Numbered from the stretch's first letter, positions 42,302-52,246 are shown. The stretch is DNA of 64,000 nucleotides from CAMCXT01 sp040403315 (GCA_040403315.1 JBBAKX010000001.1:434001-498000), one strand, 5' to 3'. The notes: generated by a model from the sequence alone, not told the origin. Made by a program: numbers and translations.

Positions 42302-45139
42302 TTATTCTACCACCAACTTAACAGTGTGGTTTCCTTCAGTTGAAACAACTTGAAGTAAGTAGATTCCAGCATGAAGATCAGAAACAGAAACATGAGCATT
42401 GATGCCAGTTGGTACTGTTTTCACCAAACGACCTGAAGCATCGAAAAGAGAAGCTTTTGCTTGTGCATCGGTAGTGTTGATGGTTACGAATTCGTTAGCA
42501 GGATTCGGGAACACACGGATCGAACCGTTGAGCTCTTCAATACCAGTTTGGTCGTCGATTGTAATTGTAACAGCAACTGGATCGCTGTAGCAAGTAACTT
42601 CTTGACGGCTTACTTGCCAGTTGTAGAAATAGAAGAAGTAAAGATTTCCTGCAGATGAATTGGTGATTGACAATAAGTTGTCTGCATTGAATGGGAAACC
42701 ATAAGGAGTACCACCATTTCCTGCGTAATTTCTCTTCAAACGAGGACCTGCAAAACCCAGTGATGTTTGGTTGGTAGTTGCATTCGTTCCGATCGAGTAA
42801 TCGTTACCTGCGTTAAGTGAAAAGTTAAGATCAAGCACTTGAGCACCAGCTACCAATGTGAAGCTTTGAGAATGAATTACAGCACCAGTGTTGTCTTTCA
42901 CTTCAATTGTTCTTTGTCCTGGAGTGTCTGTATCAACAAGTATAGATTCTAATACACAGTTTTCGGTAACATTGAAAATCATAGAAGCATTTGTACTACT
43001 AGCGCCACTGTAAACACTTGTTCCGGTGTGAGCTGCAAGGCCTGCACCGGAAACTTCTCCACCATATGTTTCTGAAGCAGCAACATACAATGTAGTGGTC
43101 TCTGTAACTGGAACTTCAACTGTTGAGCCTTCAGCAACGATATTATTTCCATCGATATCGCTGAACCATACTGGATTTGAACCAGTAGCGGTTAATGTTG
43201 CATTTCCAGCAGATGGGATAACTACGTTTTCAGTAATTGGGGCTTCAGGTGTAAGAATGTCAACTGTAATAGGTGATGAGCTGAATTCTGCACAAGAACC
43301 TTGAATGGTAAGGAAATAGTTGCCTGGGTCTGAAACAGTGATCGTTTGTGTAGTAGCACCGTTGCTCCAAGAATAAGCCTCTAATCCAGCAGGACCAGAT
43401 AGTTCAACAGATCCTCCGTTGCAGAAAGTGGTTTCACCAATTGCTTCGATTGATGGCGTTTCGTCAGGAGAAACTTCGATGGTCAATGTTCTAGATGTTG
43501 AAACACAATTGTTTCCAGCTTGAGATATCTGAACATTGTATTCTCCAGCAGTAGTTACATTGATTGATTGTGAAGTTGCACCATTCGACCACAAGTAAGA
43601 AAGTCCAGTTGGAGCAGTTAATGTAAGCTCTTGTCCTGGGCAGATAACTGCTGGACCATCAGATTCTACGATCGCCAATGGAGAAACGCAATCATTCTCG
43701 ATAATAGTGATGAATTGATCGATTTCAGGATTAATGATAGTTTCTTCGATACCTGAAGGGAAACGAACAACAATTGAATCTACTTGTGTTGCTTGGCCTA
43801 AACCGAAGTGCAATTTAGCTGAACTCACAGTTCCGTAAGACTCACCAGCTCTAACCTCGCGGGTTTGAACTCCCCATGCACCATAAATATATGCACGAGC
43901 ACCGATAGCAGTAATGTTACTAACCGTTCCGCGTAAGTCAAGTGTGATGAAGTGGTTACCGTTGTTTGTTTTGTTGAACCAGATAATGTCATCGAAGCTT
44001 CCTGGAGTTGTATAAATTTGGTTGTAACCAGCATAAATATCAATCTGACCATCGTGGTTCAAATCGCCAAATCCAAAAGTTCCGATATCATTGTTGTCGA
44101 ACAAACCGCTCACTTCTGTGAATGTTTCATCGCCATTGTTGTGGAAAATACGGTGTGTTGATCCTGTAATCAAGATATCGACAAAACCATCATTGTCGAG
44201 GTCTTCAAATCCTGATTGGATTGGAGTCATGTTCGAAATATCAAATCCGGTAGTTGATGTGATATCCGTGAAATGACCAGTGCCGTCATTTTCCCAAATT
44301 TGGCTTTCATAGTCGTGGTTAGTTAACAAAAGGTCGAAATCTCCATCGTTGTTGATGTCGCCAAATGAAGCAGTCCAAGATTGCCAGCCTACGTTGATAT
44401 TGTATTCAGCAGCATTTTCGGTGAATGTACCATCGCCATTGTTCACGAACATTACGTTGATACGACGACCATCTGTTGGATCGTTAACGCCTTGGCGGCA
44501 TTTCGCAATGTAAAGATCGGCATCGCCATCATTGTCAAAATCTGACCAGACCGAACCGTAATTTCCTGAGTCATCAGATGAAGTAACATCGAAGTCGATG
44601 ATCGATGATTCAGATAAGTTACCAGCTCCATCGTTCATATAAACAGTGCTTTCAGCATTGTCGTCGCAAGTGAAAAGATCTGCCCAACCATCATTGTTTG
44701 CATCAATTACAGTAATATTTTGAAGGAAGAAGTTAGAATTAGGTAGCGTGATGATTGTTCCAGCGTCGCCGGTGTTGTTGATCATCATTACCTTGCAGCT
44801 ACCGTTCCATCCTCCAATGATATCGAGATACCCATTCTTATCTAAGTCGGCAACAGCCATCGCCCAAGCAGAACTGTTTCCCATTTGTGGGAATGTTCTC
44901 GTTTCGAATTGGTTGGCAGTTTTTTGGATTTCTACGTAAGGTGTACGTCCGTCATCTAGGCGAACAATATCATCAAGGCCGTCGTTGTTCCAGTCGGTAA
45001 CAGTTACCGAGCAACCACTTCTGAAAGCCGTTGTATTCAATTTCGTATTCCCGTTAAAGAATTGAAATTGAGCATTCCATTCGGCAGGAAATGCAAGCAC
45101 ACAAATTGCAGCGGCCGTAAATCGGAAAAGTTTTTTCAT
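42302..45139 (-). CDS. FG-GAP/VCBS-repeat surface protein with Ig-like domains and T9SS sorting domain
   Basis: A 945-residue secreted protein. The signal peptide is residues 1-23 (KKLFRFTAAAICVLAFP...). Residues about 30-420 carry many FG-GAP/VCBS beta-propeller repeats with calcium-type DxDxDG motifs (DWNNDGLDD, DLDKNGYLD, DANNDGWAD, DFDNDGDAD, DINNDGDFD, DLDNDGFVD, DLNHDGQID). An ASPIC/UnbV-like region follows (LDLRGTVSNITAIGARAYI). Two Ig-like repeats (LWSNGATSQSINV, YSWSNGATTQTITV) come next, and the end is a T9SS type-A domain (IRVFPNPANEFVTI...AGIYLLQV). I chose the ATG at 45139. It lies 58 bp after the pentahaem cytochrome gene on the same strand. Likely a surface adhesin or recognition protein. 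Confidence 0.9.
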   Translation of the reverse strand: MKKLFRFTAAAICVLAFPAEWNAQFQFFNGNTKLNTTAFRSGCSVTVTDWNNDGLDDIVRLDDGRTPYVEIQKTANQFETRTFPQMGNSSAWAMAVADLDKNGYLDIIGGWNGSCKVMMINNTGDAGTIITLPNSNFFLQNITVIDANNDGWADLFTCDDNAESTVYMNDGAGNLSESSIIDFDVTSSDDSGNYGSVWSDFDNDGDADLYIAKCRQGVNDPTDGRRINVMFVNNGDGTFTENAAEYNINVGWQSWTASFGDINNDGDFDLLLTNHDYESQIWENDGTGHFTDITSTTGFDISNMTPIQSGFEDLDNDGFVDILITGSTHRIFHNNGDETFTEVSGLFDNNDIGTFGFGDLNHDGQIDIYAGYNQIYTTPGSFDDIIWFNKTNNGNHFITLDLRGTVSNITAIGARAYIYGAWGVQTREVRAGESYGTVSSAKLHFGLGQATQVDSIVVRFPSGIEETIINPEIDQFITIIENDCVSPLAIVESDGPAVICPGQELTLTAPTGLSYLWSNGATSQSINVTTAGEYNVQISQAGNNCVSTSRTLTIEVSPDETPSIEAIGETTFCNGGSVELSGPAGLEAYSWSNGATTQTITVSDPGNYFLTIQGSCAEFSSSPITVDILTPEAPITENVVIPSAGNATLTATGSNPVWFSDIDGNNIVAEGSTVEVPVTETTTLYVAASETYGGEVSGAGLAAHTGTSVYSGASSTNASMIFNVTENCVLESILVDTDTPGQRTIEVKDNTGAVIHSQSFTLVAGAQVLDLNFSLNAGNDYSIGTNATTNQTSLGFAGPRLKRNYAGNGGTPYGFPFNADNLLSITNSSAGNLYFFYFYNWQVSRQEVTCYSDPVAVTITIDDQTGIEELNGSIRVFPNPANEFVTINTTDAQAKASLFDASGRLVKTVPTGINAHVSVSDLHAGIYLLQVVSTEGNHTVKLVVE

Positions 45140-45197
45140 GTAAGTTGTAAAATGATAGTTGTGATGAGACTTCAAATTTGAGAAAATTCTTTGGATA

Positions 45198-47144
45198 TCA
45201 GACGTTTCGCCGCACAAATTTTCTTGTAAAGGTTAAATTACCGGCTTGGATCCTAATAAGGTAAACGCCTGCAGCTTGAGGAATTTCTAATTTCCAGCTG
45301 TTCATTCCGTTTTTAGTTATTGATGATGAAACCAACTGCCCGCTTAGCGTATAGACTTTCACCGACTGAATATTCCCAGCATAAAACAACTGAACAAAAT
45401 CATTAGCAGTTGCCGGATTTGGGAAAATAACTGGCGCTTTATCCTTAACTGCCCATGCTGATTTTAATGGAATTAAAACTTGCTCGAGCGTATCTTCGGT
45501 AAGCATTATAGCCGATTTATCTGCTGCGTCGTACATGCCTAAAAATGCATCGATTTCAGGGGCACTAAACATGCGCATTTCATTTAGCCAATGCGGTGGA
45601 ACTGATTGATAATAAACGCGAGCAGAAATATTCACCCTTTCGTTTAATAAGCTCATCGGAACTTTATAGTAAACAATATCGGTTCCAGTACCTTCGAAAT
45701 TTCCGTTGCGGTTAAAATCAACATCTGTGCTTGCCTCTCCAACAATGGCTACAGTGTCGTAAACTACGTGGGATGTAGAAAAGCCCAATGGTGGTATTCG
45801 ATTGTCTTTTAGATGGGTTGCTCCTCTTTCGAGCACTGTCGTAATGTCGCCATTTACATCGCCCATGATCATTTCATAAACTTGGGCTTGGTTTGGAGAG
45901 GTAATCACTTGGCGGTGAGGCTGCAAACCTGCAGGTAAATCTTTTATAAATCCACTTGCTGTTGGAACACCCGAACTAAACAAGGTATCGCCACTTTCTG
46001 CGGTAATTACGAAACTTACAAAGGCTCTTCTGGCCGGATAGCCGCTTGGAAACTTATGACCAGCCTTATTCAATAAACTAACAGGAAACACCATCGAGTC
46101 GCCATCGAATTCTGGTGTTCCAAGATTTGCTTCAACTGTTGATGTTCTTAGTAACCTAGTGATTTCACTCAAAGTAGAGTCGAAATTTGCATCATTAGCA
46201 TTCACGCCTAATTCCGCTTTATTTTGCTTGATGAGGTTCACCATGAAAGAATTAGCGCCCGAGAATGTGTGAAGATTATATGGTGATCTACCTGGTAAGC
46301 CTGTGTAGCCAACCGCAATTTTCACCGGATCTTCAATCTTCGGCATGTGACAGGTTTGACACTGGATATTTTCTTCCGGATAAGCAGAATTTTCCCATTC
46401 ATGGAAGGTAGCTTGTTCAACAAAAGTTCCTCCTGTTGCATTTCCTTCAAGATCAACTGTGTTAGAAATAAGCGTATGGCAAGGTGAGCAGAAGCGTCCT
46501 TCGCTTACGTGCGGACTGTAAACGGGTAAGAAGTTTATGTATAGTTGCATTGGACCAGCCATTGGGCCGGGAAATGGACCATATGCTTTCCGTGTTGTAT
46601 CATAAGGAATGTCGCCAGTGAATTGGTCGCCCAAGCCTTCCCATCCAATTGAATGGCAACCCAAGCAGCCAACTCCCGAAAGACCGAGAGAATCTTGCTG
46701 AAGATCTTCCAATGTGTAATGCTCTTGGTTGCGGTAAAATGCATTGTAATGCCCCATCGGAGCATGACAACTTGTACACAAATCTTGAAGCTCTCCGGCA
46801 TTGCCGGGATTAACCATTATTTCATGTCGAACTTTCGCTCTCCAAAGAGGATCGACACCCGCCAAGCCCATCATGGATGTTTCCCAATCGTCGAAAAGAT
46901 TGATGTCGACACCAGCTAACGTAACATTTGCGATGCCAAGTGGATCTTTACCGTGACAACCTTTGCAACGTGATGCTGGAAGGAAAATCGCATTGGTATC
47001 GAGTTCACGATGTGCATCGTAAATCAATTGCATGTAATCGTGGATGTCTTTTGCTTGTTGATTAGACTCCTCTGCCTTTGGCCTGATTGCGGCCGTTAAT
47101 GCAAGGCCAAAAATTAAGGTTACTACGAGTAATTTCTTTTTCAC
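45198..47144 (-). CDS. Pentahaem c-type cytochrome with T9SS sorting domain
   Basis: A 648-residue secreted cytochrome. Signal peptide residues about 1-20. Five CxxCH haem sites are at residues 60-64, 123-127, 160-164, 219-223 and 262-266 (CKGCH, CTSCH, CLGCH, CSPCH, CQTCH). The layout resembles the cytochrome c554-like family, but the catalytic function is not known. The central region (about 290-560) is beta-rich. The last 80 residues are a T9SS type-A sorting domain (VIFPNPATANDFVQL...AAGVYLIRI). So the haems would sit outside the cell. Start is GTG. It lies between the FG-GAP gene and a Crp/Fnr regulator on the same strand. Confidence 0.9.
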   Translation of the reverse strand: MKKKLLVVTLIFGLALTAAIRPKAEESNQQAKDIHDYMQLIYDAHRELDTNAIFLPASRCKGCHGKDPLGIANVTLAGVDINLFDDWETSMMGLAGVDPLWRAKVRHEIMVNPGNAGELQDLCTSCHAPMGHYNAFYRNQEHYTLEDLQQDSLGLSGVGCLGCHSIGWEGLGDQFTGDIPYDTTRKAYGPFPGPMAGPMQLYINFLPVYSPHVSEGRFCSPCHTLISNTVDLEGNATGGTFVEQATFHEWENSAYPEENIQCQTCHMPKIEDPVKIAVGYTGLPGRSPYNLHTFSGANSFMVNLIKQNKAELGVNANDANFDSTLSEITRLLRTSTVEANLGTPEFDGDSMVFPVSLLNKAGHKFPSGYPARRAFVSFVITAESGDTLFSSGVPTASGFIKDLPAGLQPHRQVITSPNQAQVYEMIMGDVNGDITTVLERGATHLKDNRIPPLGFSTSHVVYDTVAIVGEASTDVDFNRNGNFEGTGTDIVYYKVPMSLLNERVNISARVYYQSVPPHWLNEMRMFSAPEIDAFLGMYDAADKSAIMLTEDTLEQVLIPLKSAWAVKDKAPVIFPNPATANDFVQLFYAGNIQSVKVYTLSGQLVSSSITKNGMNSWKLEIPQAAGVYLIRIQAGNLTFTRKFVRRNV

Positions 47145-47178
47145 AAATTCAATTTGATGGTTTTTAATTTCCCTATTA

Positions 47179-47889
47179 TCAGTCGTTTACATTAGCTATT
47201 CTCACTAATTCACGGTGGTTAAGAATTGCAATTTTTTTTCCTTGAAGTTGAATCACATTGTCGTGTTTCAATTCACTTAACAATCGAATGGTCGTTTCTG
47301 TTGCTGTTCCAACAATATTTGCAATATCTTCTCTCGACATCGCTACTGAAATGGTTTGTCCATCGCTTTCTAAACCATAGGTTTGATGCATATACAACAA
47401 GGCTTCAGCCACTCTTTCTCGAACCGATTTTTGCGCTAAATCGGTAATGCGGTGTTCTGCAAATTTTAGGTCTTCGGAAAGTAATTTCATCAACTGCATC
47501 GACAAAACTCCGTTGTTTGCTACCAAACCAAGAAATGAAGCTTTGGGGATAAAGCAAATTTTAGCGTCCTCCAAAGTTTCTGCCGATGAAGAATATTTAT
47601 CTCCACTTAACAGCGCTCTAAATCCTAAAATATCGCCTTCACGTGCAAGTCGAACGATTTGTTCTTTGCCTTCATCGCCGATTCTGAAAATTTTTATTTT
47701 GCCCTCTTTAACGCAATATAAACCATGCGGATAAGCACCTGCATTAAAGATTATTTGGCCTTTGCGAAATACACTGCAACCTTTATCTTCATTCAGTGAA
47801 TCAAGTTGTGCTCCATGCAGATCGCAAAAAACTGATTTAGATCTTGAATCGCAATGGGCGCAGTCGGGTTGTTCCATTTTCCTTGCCAT
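47179..47889 (-). CDS. Crp/Fnr-family regulator with an N-terminal Cys cluster
   Basis: A 236-residue regulator. The N-terminus has Cys10, Cys13, Cys22 and a further Cys38, in the CxxCx8C pattern of FNR-type iron-sulfur sensors. A cyclic-nucleotide-binding-like beta-roll follows (FRKGQIIFNAGAYPHGLYCVKEGKIKIF...), then a dimer helix, and the FNR/CRP HTH SREDIANIVGTATETTIRLLSELK near residues 185-212. Likely an oxygen- or NO-responsive switch, inferred from the Cys pattern. It is 34 bp upstream of the pentahaem cytochrome and may control it. An exact TAACTTTG box lies 18 nt before the ATG. Confidence 0.88.
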   Translation of the reverse strand: MARKMEQPDCAHCDSRSKSVFCDLHGAQLDSLNEDKGCSVFRKGQIIFNAGAYPHGLYCVKEGKIKIFRIGDEGKEQIVRLAREGDILGFRALLSGDKYSSSAETLEDAKICFIPKASFLGLVANNGVLSMQLMKLLSEDLKFAEHRITDLAQKSVRERVAEALLYMHQTYGLESDGQTISVAMSREDIANIVGTATETTIRLLSELKHDNVIQLQGKKIAILNHRELVRIANVND

Positions 47890-47907
47890 TGCCTTGCTTA
47901 CCGATCA

Positions 47908-47915
47908 CAAAGTTA
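47908..47915 (-). promoter_or_regulatory. Minus-7 box of the Crp/Fnr regulator
   Basis: TAACTTTG on the minus strand, an exact TAnnTTTG, 18 nt before the ATG at 47889. Confidence 0.5.
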
Positions 47916-48051
47916 GCAGAATACACTGCGAAAACCATATTGAATAAAGTTTATCTATAGAATCATGTTAAAAAAAGGTTGAACCACCAATCCAACTCCG
48001 TGCGAAAGCAAACTATTTTCGCATACTTGAATTATACGTTATCCGAATCAC

Positions 48052-49794
48052 ATGCTCAGAACTCACCAATGCGGGGAACTTAGACTTGCACATGCAGGCG
48101 AAACCGTTACACTTACCGGCTGGTTGGCCAAATCAAGAGATCTCGGAGGTATGACCTTCATCGATCTTCGCGATCGTTATGGAATTACGCAGTTGGTGTT
48201 TAACATGGACGATAATGCGGCGCTTTGCCAGGAAGCCCGCAAAATGGGCCGCGAATTCGTGCTTCGCGCAACAGGCATCGTGCGTGAGCGTTCGGCTAAA
48301 AATTTAAATATCCCTACCGGGGAAGTTGAGATCCAAGTAACACAACTTGAGGTGCTCAATGCATCGAAAACGCCGCCATTTACCATCGAAGATGATACGG
48401 ATGGAGGCGATGATCTCCGAATGAAATACCGTTATCTCGACTTACGCAGAAATGTGGTCCGTGCCAATCTTGAGATGCGCCACCGATTGGCTGGTTCGAT
48501 TCGTAGATACTTAGATGCACTCCAATTCATCGAAGTGGAAACGCCAGTTTTGATCAAATCGACTCCCGAAGGAGCACGCGATTTTATCGTTCCATCGAGA
48601 ATGAATCCAGGTGAATTTTATGCGCTTCCACAGAGTCCGCAAACGTTCAAGCAAATCTTAATGGTTGCTGGTTTCGACCGTTATTACCAAGTGGTGAAGT
48701 GCTTCCGCGATGAAGACCTTCGTGCCGATCGTCAGCCAGAATTTACGCAAATCGATTGTGAACTTTCATTCATCACCCAAGAAGACATCCTCAACATTTT
48801 CGAAGGCTTGGTGAGAAATCTTTTTGTGGAAGTAAATAACCTCGACCTGAAAGATTTTCCACGAATGACTTATGCAGAAGCCATGGAACGTTACGGTTCC
48901 GACAAGCCCGACACACGCTTCGGAATGGAATTCTGCAACTTCACAGCAAACACCAGAAATTGTGGCTTCGTAGTTTTCGATCAAGCTGAATTTGTAGGTG
49001 GAATTGTGGCAGATGGATGTTCAGAATACACCCGCAAACAAGTCGATGAGCTTACCGATTGGGTGAAACGTCCGCAAATTGGAGCCGGTGGATTAATTTA
49101 CATCCGCTATGGTGCAGATGGAACATTGAAATCATCAGTCGATAAATTCTTCACTCCTGATCAATTAAAAGCCTTTGCTGATCAAGCCAACGCGAAACCA
49201 GGCGATTTGATTCTTATCCTCGCTGGCGTGGAAACAAAAACCCGTAAAGCGCTCAATGAGTTGCGTTTGGAAATGGGCAATCGTTTGGGTCTTAGACCAA
49301 GAGACAAATTTTCGCCGCTCTGGGTGGTTGATTTTCCTTTACTCGAATGGGATGAAGAAAATGGCCGTTACCACGCTATGCACCATCCGTTTACATCGCC
49401 CAAACCAGAAGATTTCCACTTGATCGACACCGATCCAGGAAATGTGCGCGCTAACGCATACGATCTCGTGATCAATGGCGTTGAAATTGGCGGTGGCTCG
49501 ATTCGAATTCACGACCGTTCACTTCAAAAACAGATGTTCACCTTGTTAGGATTCAGCGATGAAGAAGCACAGAATCAATTTGGGTTCTTAATGAATGCTT
49601 TTGAGTATGGCGCGCCTCCACACGGCGGAATTGCACTCGGTTTCGACCGCTTGTGCTCTATTTTTGGCGGCGTAGATTCTATTCGAGATTTTATCGCATT
49701 CCCGAAAAACAATTCAGGTCGCGATATGATGATCGATGCACCTAGCCAAGTGAATCCAGCACAACTTCAAGAACTGGGTATCCAAATCAAATAA
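48052..49794 (+). CDS. aspS: Aspartate-tRNA ligase
   Basis: Class II aminoacyl-tRNA synthetase (580 aa). The N-terminal OB fold (VTLTGWLAKSRDLGGMTFIDLRDR) binds the anticodon. The catalytic core has motif 1 (FIEVETPVLIKSTPEGARDF), motif 2 (CFRDEDLRADRQPEFTQID) and motif 3 (GIALGFDRL), with the bacterial GAD insertion between motifs 2 and 3 (about residues 290-420). Length is normal. It is followed 8 bp later by a small exported protein gene. Starts at the first ATG, 163 bp divergent from the Crp/Fnr gene. Confidence 0.97.
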   Translation: MLRTHQCGELRLAHAGETVTLTGWLAKSRDLGGMTFIDLRDRYGITQLVFNMDDNAALCQEARKMGREFVLRATGIVRERSAKNLNIPTGEVEIQVTQLEVLNASKTPPFTIEDDTDGGDDLRMKYRYLDLRRNVVRANLEMRHRLAGSIRRYLDALQFIEVETPVLIKSTPEGARDFIVPSRMNPGEFYALPQSPQTFKQILMVAGFDRYYQVVKCFRDEDLRADRQPEFTQIDCELSFITQEDILNIFEGLVRNLFVEVNNLDLKDFPRMTYAEAMERYGSDKPDTRFGMEFCNFTANTRNCGFVVFDQAEFVGGIVADGCSEYTRKQVDELTDWVKRPQIGAGGLIYIRYGADGTLKSSVDKFFTPDQLKAFADQANAKPGDLILILAGVETKTRKALNELRLEMGNRLGLRPRDKFSPLWVVDFPLLEWDEENGRYHAMHHPFTSPKPEDFHLIDTDPGNVRANAYDLVINGVEIGGGSIRIHDRSLQKQMFTLLGFSDEEAQNQFGFLMNAFEYGAPPHGGIALGFDRLCSIFGGVDSIRDFIAFPKNNSGRDMMIDAPSQVNPAQLQELGIQIK

Positions 49795-49802
49795 ATCAGG
49801 TT

Positions 49803-50384
49803 ATGAAGTCAGGAATTCGGATTTTTATTTTGTTGATTTCTTTGGTGCTTTTCGCAAATGATGCTGCGGCACAAAGAAAAAAATTCACGCAGTCGTTCGA
49901 TGAAGGCATGTTAGTCGCCGATCTGCATACAAGTCTCGGATTGTATAGAAGCAAACAGTTTCTCACCTCGAGGATTCCAGTTTTTGCGGGTCTTGAATAT
50001 GGTGTTCGAAGTGATGTTGGAATTGGTGCATTTTTCGGATGGAACCAGCGACAGTTCAAAGACCCAGGTGCTCCAGCATATGATGTAAATTATTACTTTG
50101 TTGGTGGAAAAGCGTCGTTCCATCTAACGCGTTGGCTGAACAAAAAATTCATGTTGAAATTCAATCCTCACGCAGTAGATACGTACTTGAATATTTGGGC
50201 AGCAAGGCAAATTGCTAGTCAGGTAAATTTTTCAAGTTCCGGCATCGACAACCAAGGCAGTGCGAATTTGTTAGGCGGTTTGGCAGGTGTAAAAATGTAC
50301 ACCAACTACAATGTCGGTTTCATGGTTGAAGCGGGTATTGGCGCTTACGGCATCATCAATGTCGGGATCTGTGGGAAGTTTTAA
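49803..50384 (+). CDS. Exported outer-membrane beta-barrel-like protein of unknown function
   Basis: A 193-residue protein with a signal peptide (ending NDAAAQ). The mature part has alternating hydrophobic and polar residues and repeated Gly/aromatic strands (GLEYGVRSDVGIGAFFGW, YYFVGGKASFHL, GGLAGVKMYTNYNVGFMVEAGIGAYG). This is typical of small eight-strand outer-membrane barrels. It lies 8 bp after aspS and may be co-transcribed, but no link to translation is apparent. No known family is assigned. Confidence 0.75.
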   Translation: MKSGIRIFILLISLVLFANDAAAQRKKFTQSFDEGMLVADLHTSLGLYRSKQFLTSRIPVFAGLEYGVRSDVGIGAFFGWNQRQFKDPGAPAYDVNYYFVGGKASFHLTRWLNKKFMLKFNPHAVDTYLNIWAARQIASQVNFSSSGIDNQGSANLLGGLAGVKMYTNYNVGFMVEAGIGAYGIINVGICGKF

Positions 50385-50401
50385 GGGTTGCTTTGGAAAC
50401 T

Positions 50402-51469
50402 TCATTTCCTAGCAAACCATCTATCCCGAAACCAGAAAGCGGCATTCACCAATAAAATCAAAGCCGGTACTTCCACTAACGGACCAATTACTCCGGCAAA
50501 TGCTTGTCCGCTGGCGATACCAAAAACGGCGATCGAAACAGCAATGGCCAACTCGAAATTGTTGCCCGCTGCGGTGAAGGAAATTGCAGCTGACTGACTA
50601 TAATCTGCGCCTAAACGTTTAGCTAAGAGAAAGCTAATGAAGAACATCAGTGCAAAATAGATCATCAGTGGTATGGCAATCCGCAGAACATCCAGTGGCA
50701 GTTCGATCACTGAATCGGCTTTGAGGCTGAACATCACAACGATTGTAAAAAGCAAGGCTATCAAGGTGATTGGAGAGATCATGGGGATAAATTTCAATCG
50801 GTACCACTCCTCTCCAAACATCCGCGTGAGCGTAAACCTGGAAATGAGTCCAGCAAGAAACGGAATGCCGAGGTAAATAAACACACTTTCAGCAATTTGC
50901 GCCATATTGATGTTCACTTCCATGCCTTTCAATCCAATCCATTCGGGCAAAACGGTGATAAAAAGCCAAGCGTAAAAAGCGTAAAAAATCACTTGGAAAA
51001 CGCTGTTCATGGCAACCAATCCAGCAGCGTATTCGCGGTTCCCATCAGCGAGTTCATTCCAAACTATCACCATCGCGATGCAACGAGCAATACCGATCAA
51101 AATCAAACCAGCCATATATTCCGGCTTGTCGGGCAAAAACAGTACTGCGAGCAAAAACATCAACAGCGGACCGATCACCCAATTTAAAAGCAGCGAAGTT
51201 CCAAGCACTTTGATGTTTCTAAAAACCTTGGGGATTTCCGCGTAGTTTACTTTCGCTAGCGGCGGATACATCATCAAGATCAACCCAATCGCCAGTGGTA
51301 CGTTAGTGGTTCCCGCTGAAAGATCATTCATGTGGGCAACCGTCTCCGGGGAAGCATAGCCGAGCAGCAATCCAGCTCCCATAGCCATGAAAATCCACAA
51401 GGTGAGATACCGATCTATGAAAGACAATTTCTTACGATCAGTCATTGGTGCGCAGTTGGGTTGTGTCAT
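50402..51469 (-). CDS. acr3: ACR3-family arsenite efflux transporter
   Basis: A 355-residue inner-membrane protein with about ten hydrophobic segments. LGTSLLLNWVIGPLLMF and GIARCIAMVIVWN are ACR3 signatures; the Cys in GIARC (near residue 129) is the conserved cysteine needed for arsenite transport, and FTAAGNNFELAIAV is the late conserved glutamate segment. It exports As(III), probably in exchange for protons. Its ATG overlaps the arsC stop by 4 nt, so it is the third gene of the arsR-arsC-acr3 operon. Confidence 0.94.
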   Translation of the reverse strand: MTQPNCAPMTDRKKLSFIDRYLTLWIFMAMGAGLLLGYASPETVAHMNDLSAGTTNVPLAIGLILMMYPPLAKVNYAEIPKVFRNIKVLGTSLLLNWVIGPLLMFLLAVLFLPDKPEYMAGLILIGIARCIAMVIVWNELADGNREYAAGLVAMNSVFQVIFYAFYAWLFITVLPEWIGLKGMEVNINMAQIAESVFIYLGIPFLAGLISRFTLTRMFGEEWYRLKFIPMISPITLIALLFTIVVMFSLKADSVIELPLDVLRIAIPLMIYFALMFFISFLLAKRLGADYSQSAAISFTAAGNNFELAIAVSIAVFGIASGQAFAGVIGPLVEVPALILLVNAAFWFRDRWFARK

Positions 51470-51879
51470 TGCATATGATTTTGAACGAATTCTTCTGCAT
51501 ACACCCTGATCATTTCTCGAACCTCCCGAAACGCATTGTTGATTTCTTCCTCAGTTCCTTTTGCCTTTGCCGGATCTGGGAAATTGTAGTGAAACTTTTG
51601 TGCATTTGTTGGGAAATACGGACAACGTTCTTTGGCATTGTCGCACACTGTGATCACAAAATCAAAAGGCACATCACGGTATTCATCAACATGATTAGAT
51701 GTGTGTTTCGAAATATCGATTCCAGCTTCTTTCATGGTTTCAATGGCTTTCGGATTCACGCCATGGGTTTCAACTCCAGCACTGTACACCTGTGTTCCAG
51801 CGGGTGCATAATGGCGAAACCACCCTTCAGCAATTTGCGATCTACAAGAATTGCCGGTACATAAAATGAGCAAGTTCAT
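51466..51879 (-). CDS. arsC: Arsenate reductase, thioredoxin-coupled low-molecular-weight-phosphatase type
   Basis: A 137-residue cytosolic protein that reduces arsenate to arsenite. The P-loop is CTGNSCRS with Cys7 as nucleophile. The relay cysteines are Cys79 and Cys86 in VCDNAKERCPYFP. The spacing (72 and 7 residues) is the same as Cys10, Cys82 and Cys89 of the thioredoxin-coupled ArsC of plasmid pI258. The product, arsenite, is the substrate of the downstream ACR3. It is 18 bp after arsR. Confidence 0.95.
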   Translation of the reverse strand: MNLLILCTGNSCRSQIAEGWFRHYAPAGTQVYSAGVETHGVNPKAIETMKEAGIDISKHTSNHVDEYRDVPFDFVITVCDNAKERCPYFPTNAQKFHYNFPDPAKAKGTEEEINNAFREVREMIRVYAEEFVQNHMQ

Positions 51880-51897
51880 AGTTTGTGATTTAGATGA

Positions 51898-52233
51898 TTA
51901 ACAGCAAGCGCTATTGTTTTTGGCTTGCAGGGTTTTGAATATAAGTTGGAGTTCTTCAGTAAGCAGGCTCCATGTTTCTTGGTTTAAGCAATAGCAAATA
52001 GCTGTGCCTTCAATTTCACCTTTGATGTGGTTGGCAGACTTTAGTTCACGCAGGTGCTGCGATACTGTGGCTTGAGCCAAGGGAGGTTCATTGACTATGT
52101 CGCCACAAATGCAGCTATCAACCTTAAGTAAATATTCTACAATGGCGATGCGGGCTGGATGTCCGAGCACTTTGGTAATTGTAGCTAAGCGTAATTGCCG
52201 CTCGGTGTATTGGTCAGTTTTGGTTGCTCCCAT
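51898..52233 (-). CDS. arsR: ArsR/SmtB-family metalloregulator
   Basis: A 111-residue winged-helix repressor. KVLGHPARIAIVEYLL leads into a CIC motif (Cys41, Cys43) in the alpha-3-like site used to bind As(III) or Sb(III), then ATVSQHLRELKSANHIKGE is the recognition helix. A further Cys pair ends the protein (SACC). It would bind its own promoter and release on arsenite. It heads the ars operon; a near-palindromic candidate operator is just upstream. Confidence 0.93.
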   Translation of the reverse strand: MGATKTDQYTERQLRLATITKVLGHPARIAIVEYLLKVDSCICGDIVNEPPLAQATVSQHLRELKSANHIKGEIEGTAICYCLNQETWSLLTEELQLIFKTLQAKNNSACC

Positions 52234-52246
52234 ATCCTAAATTTAT

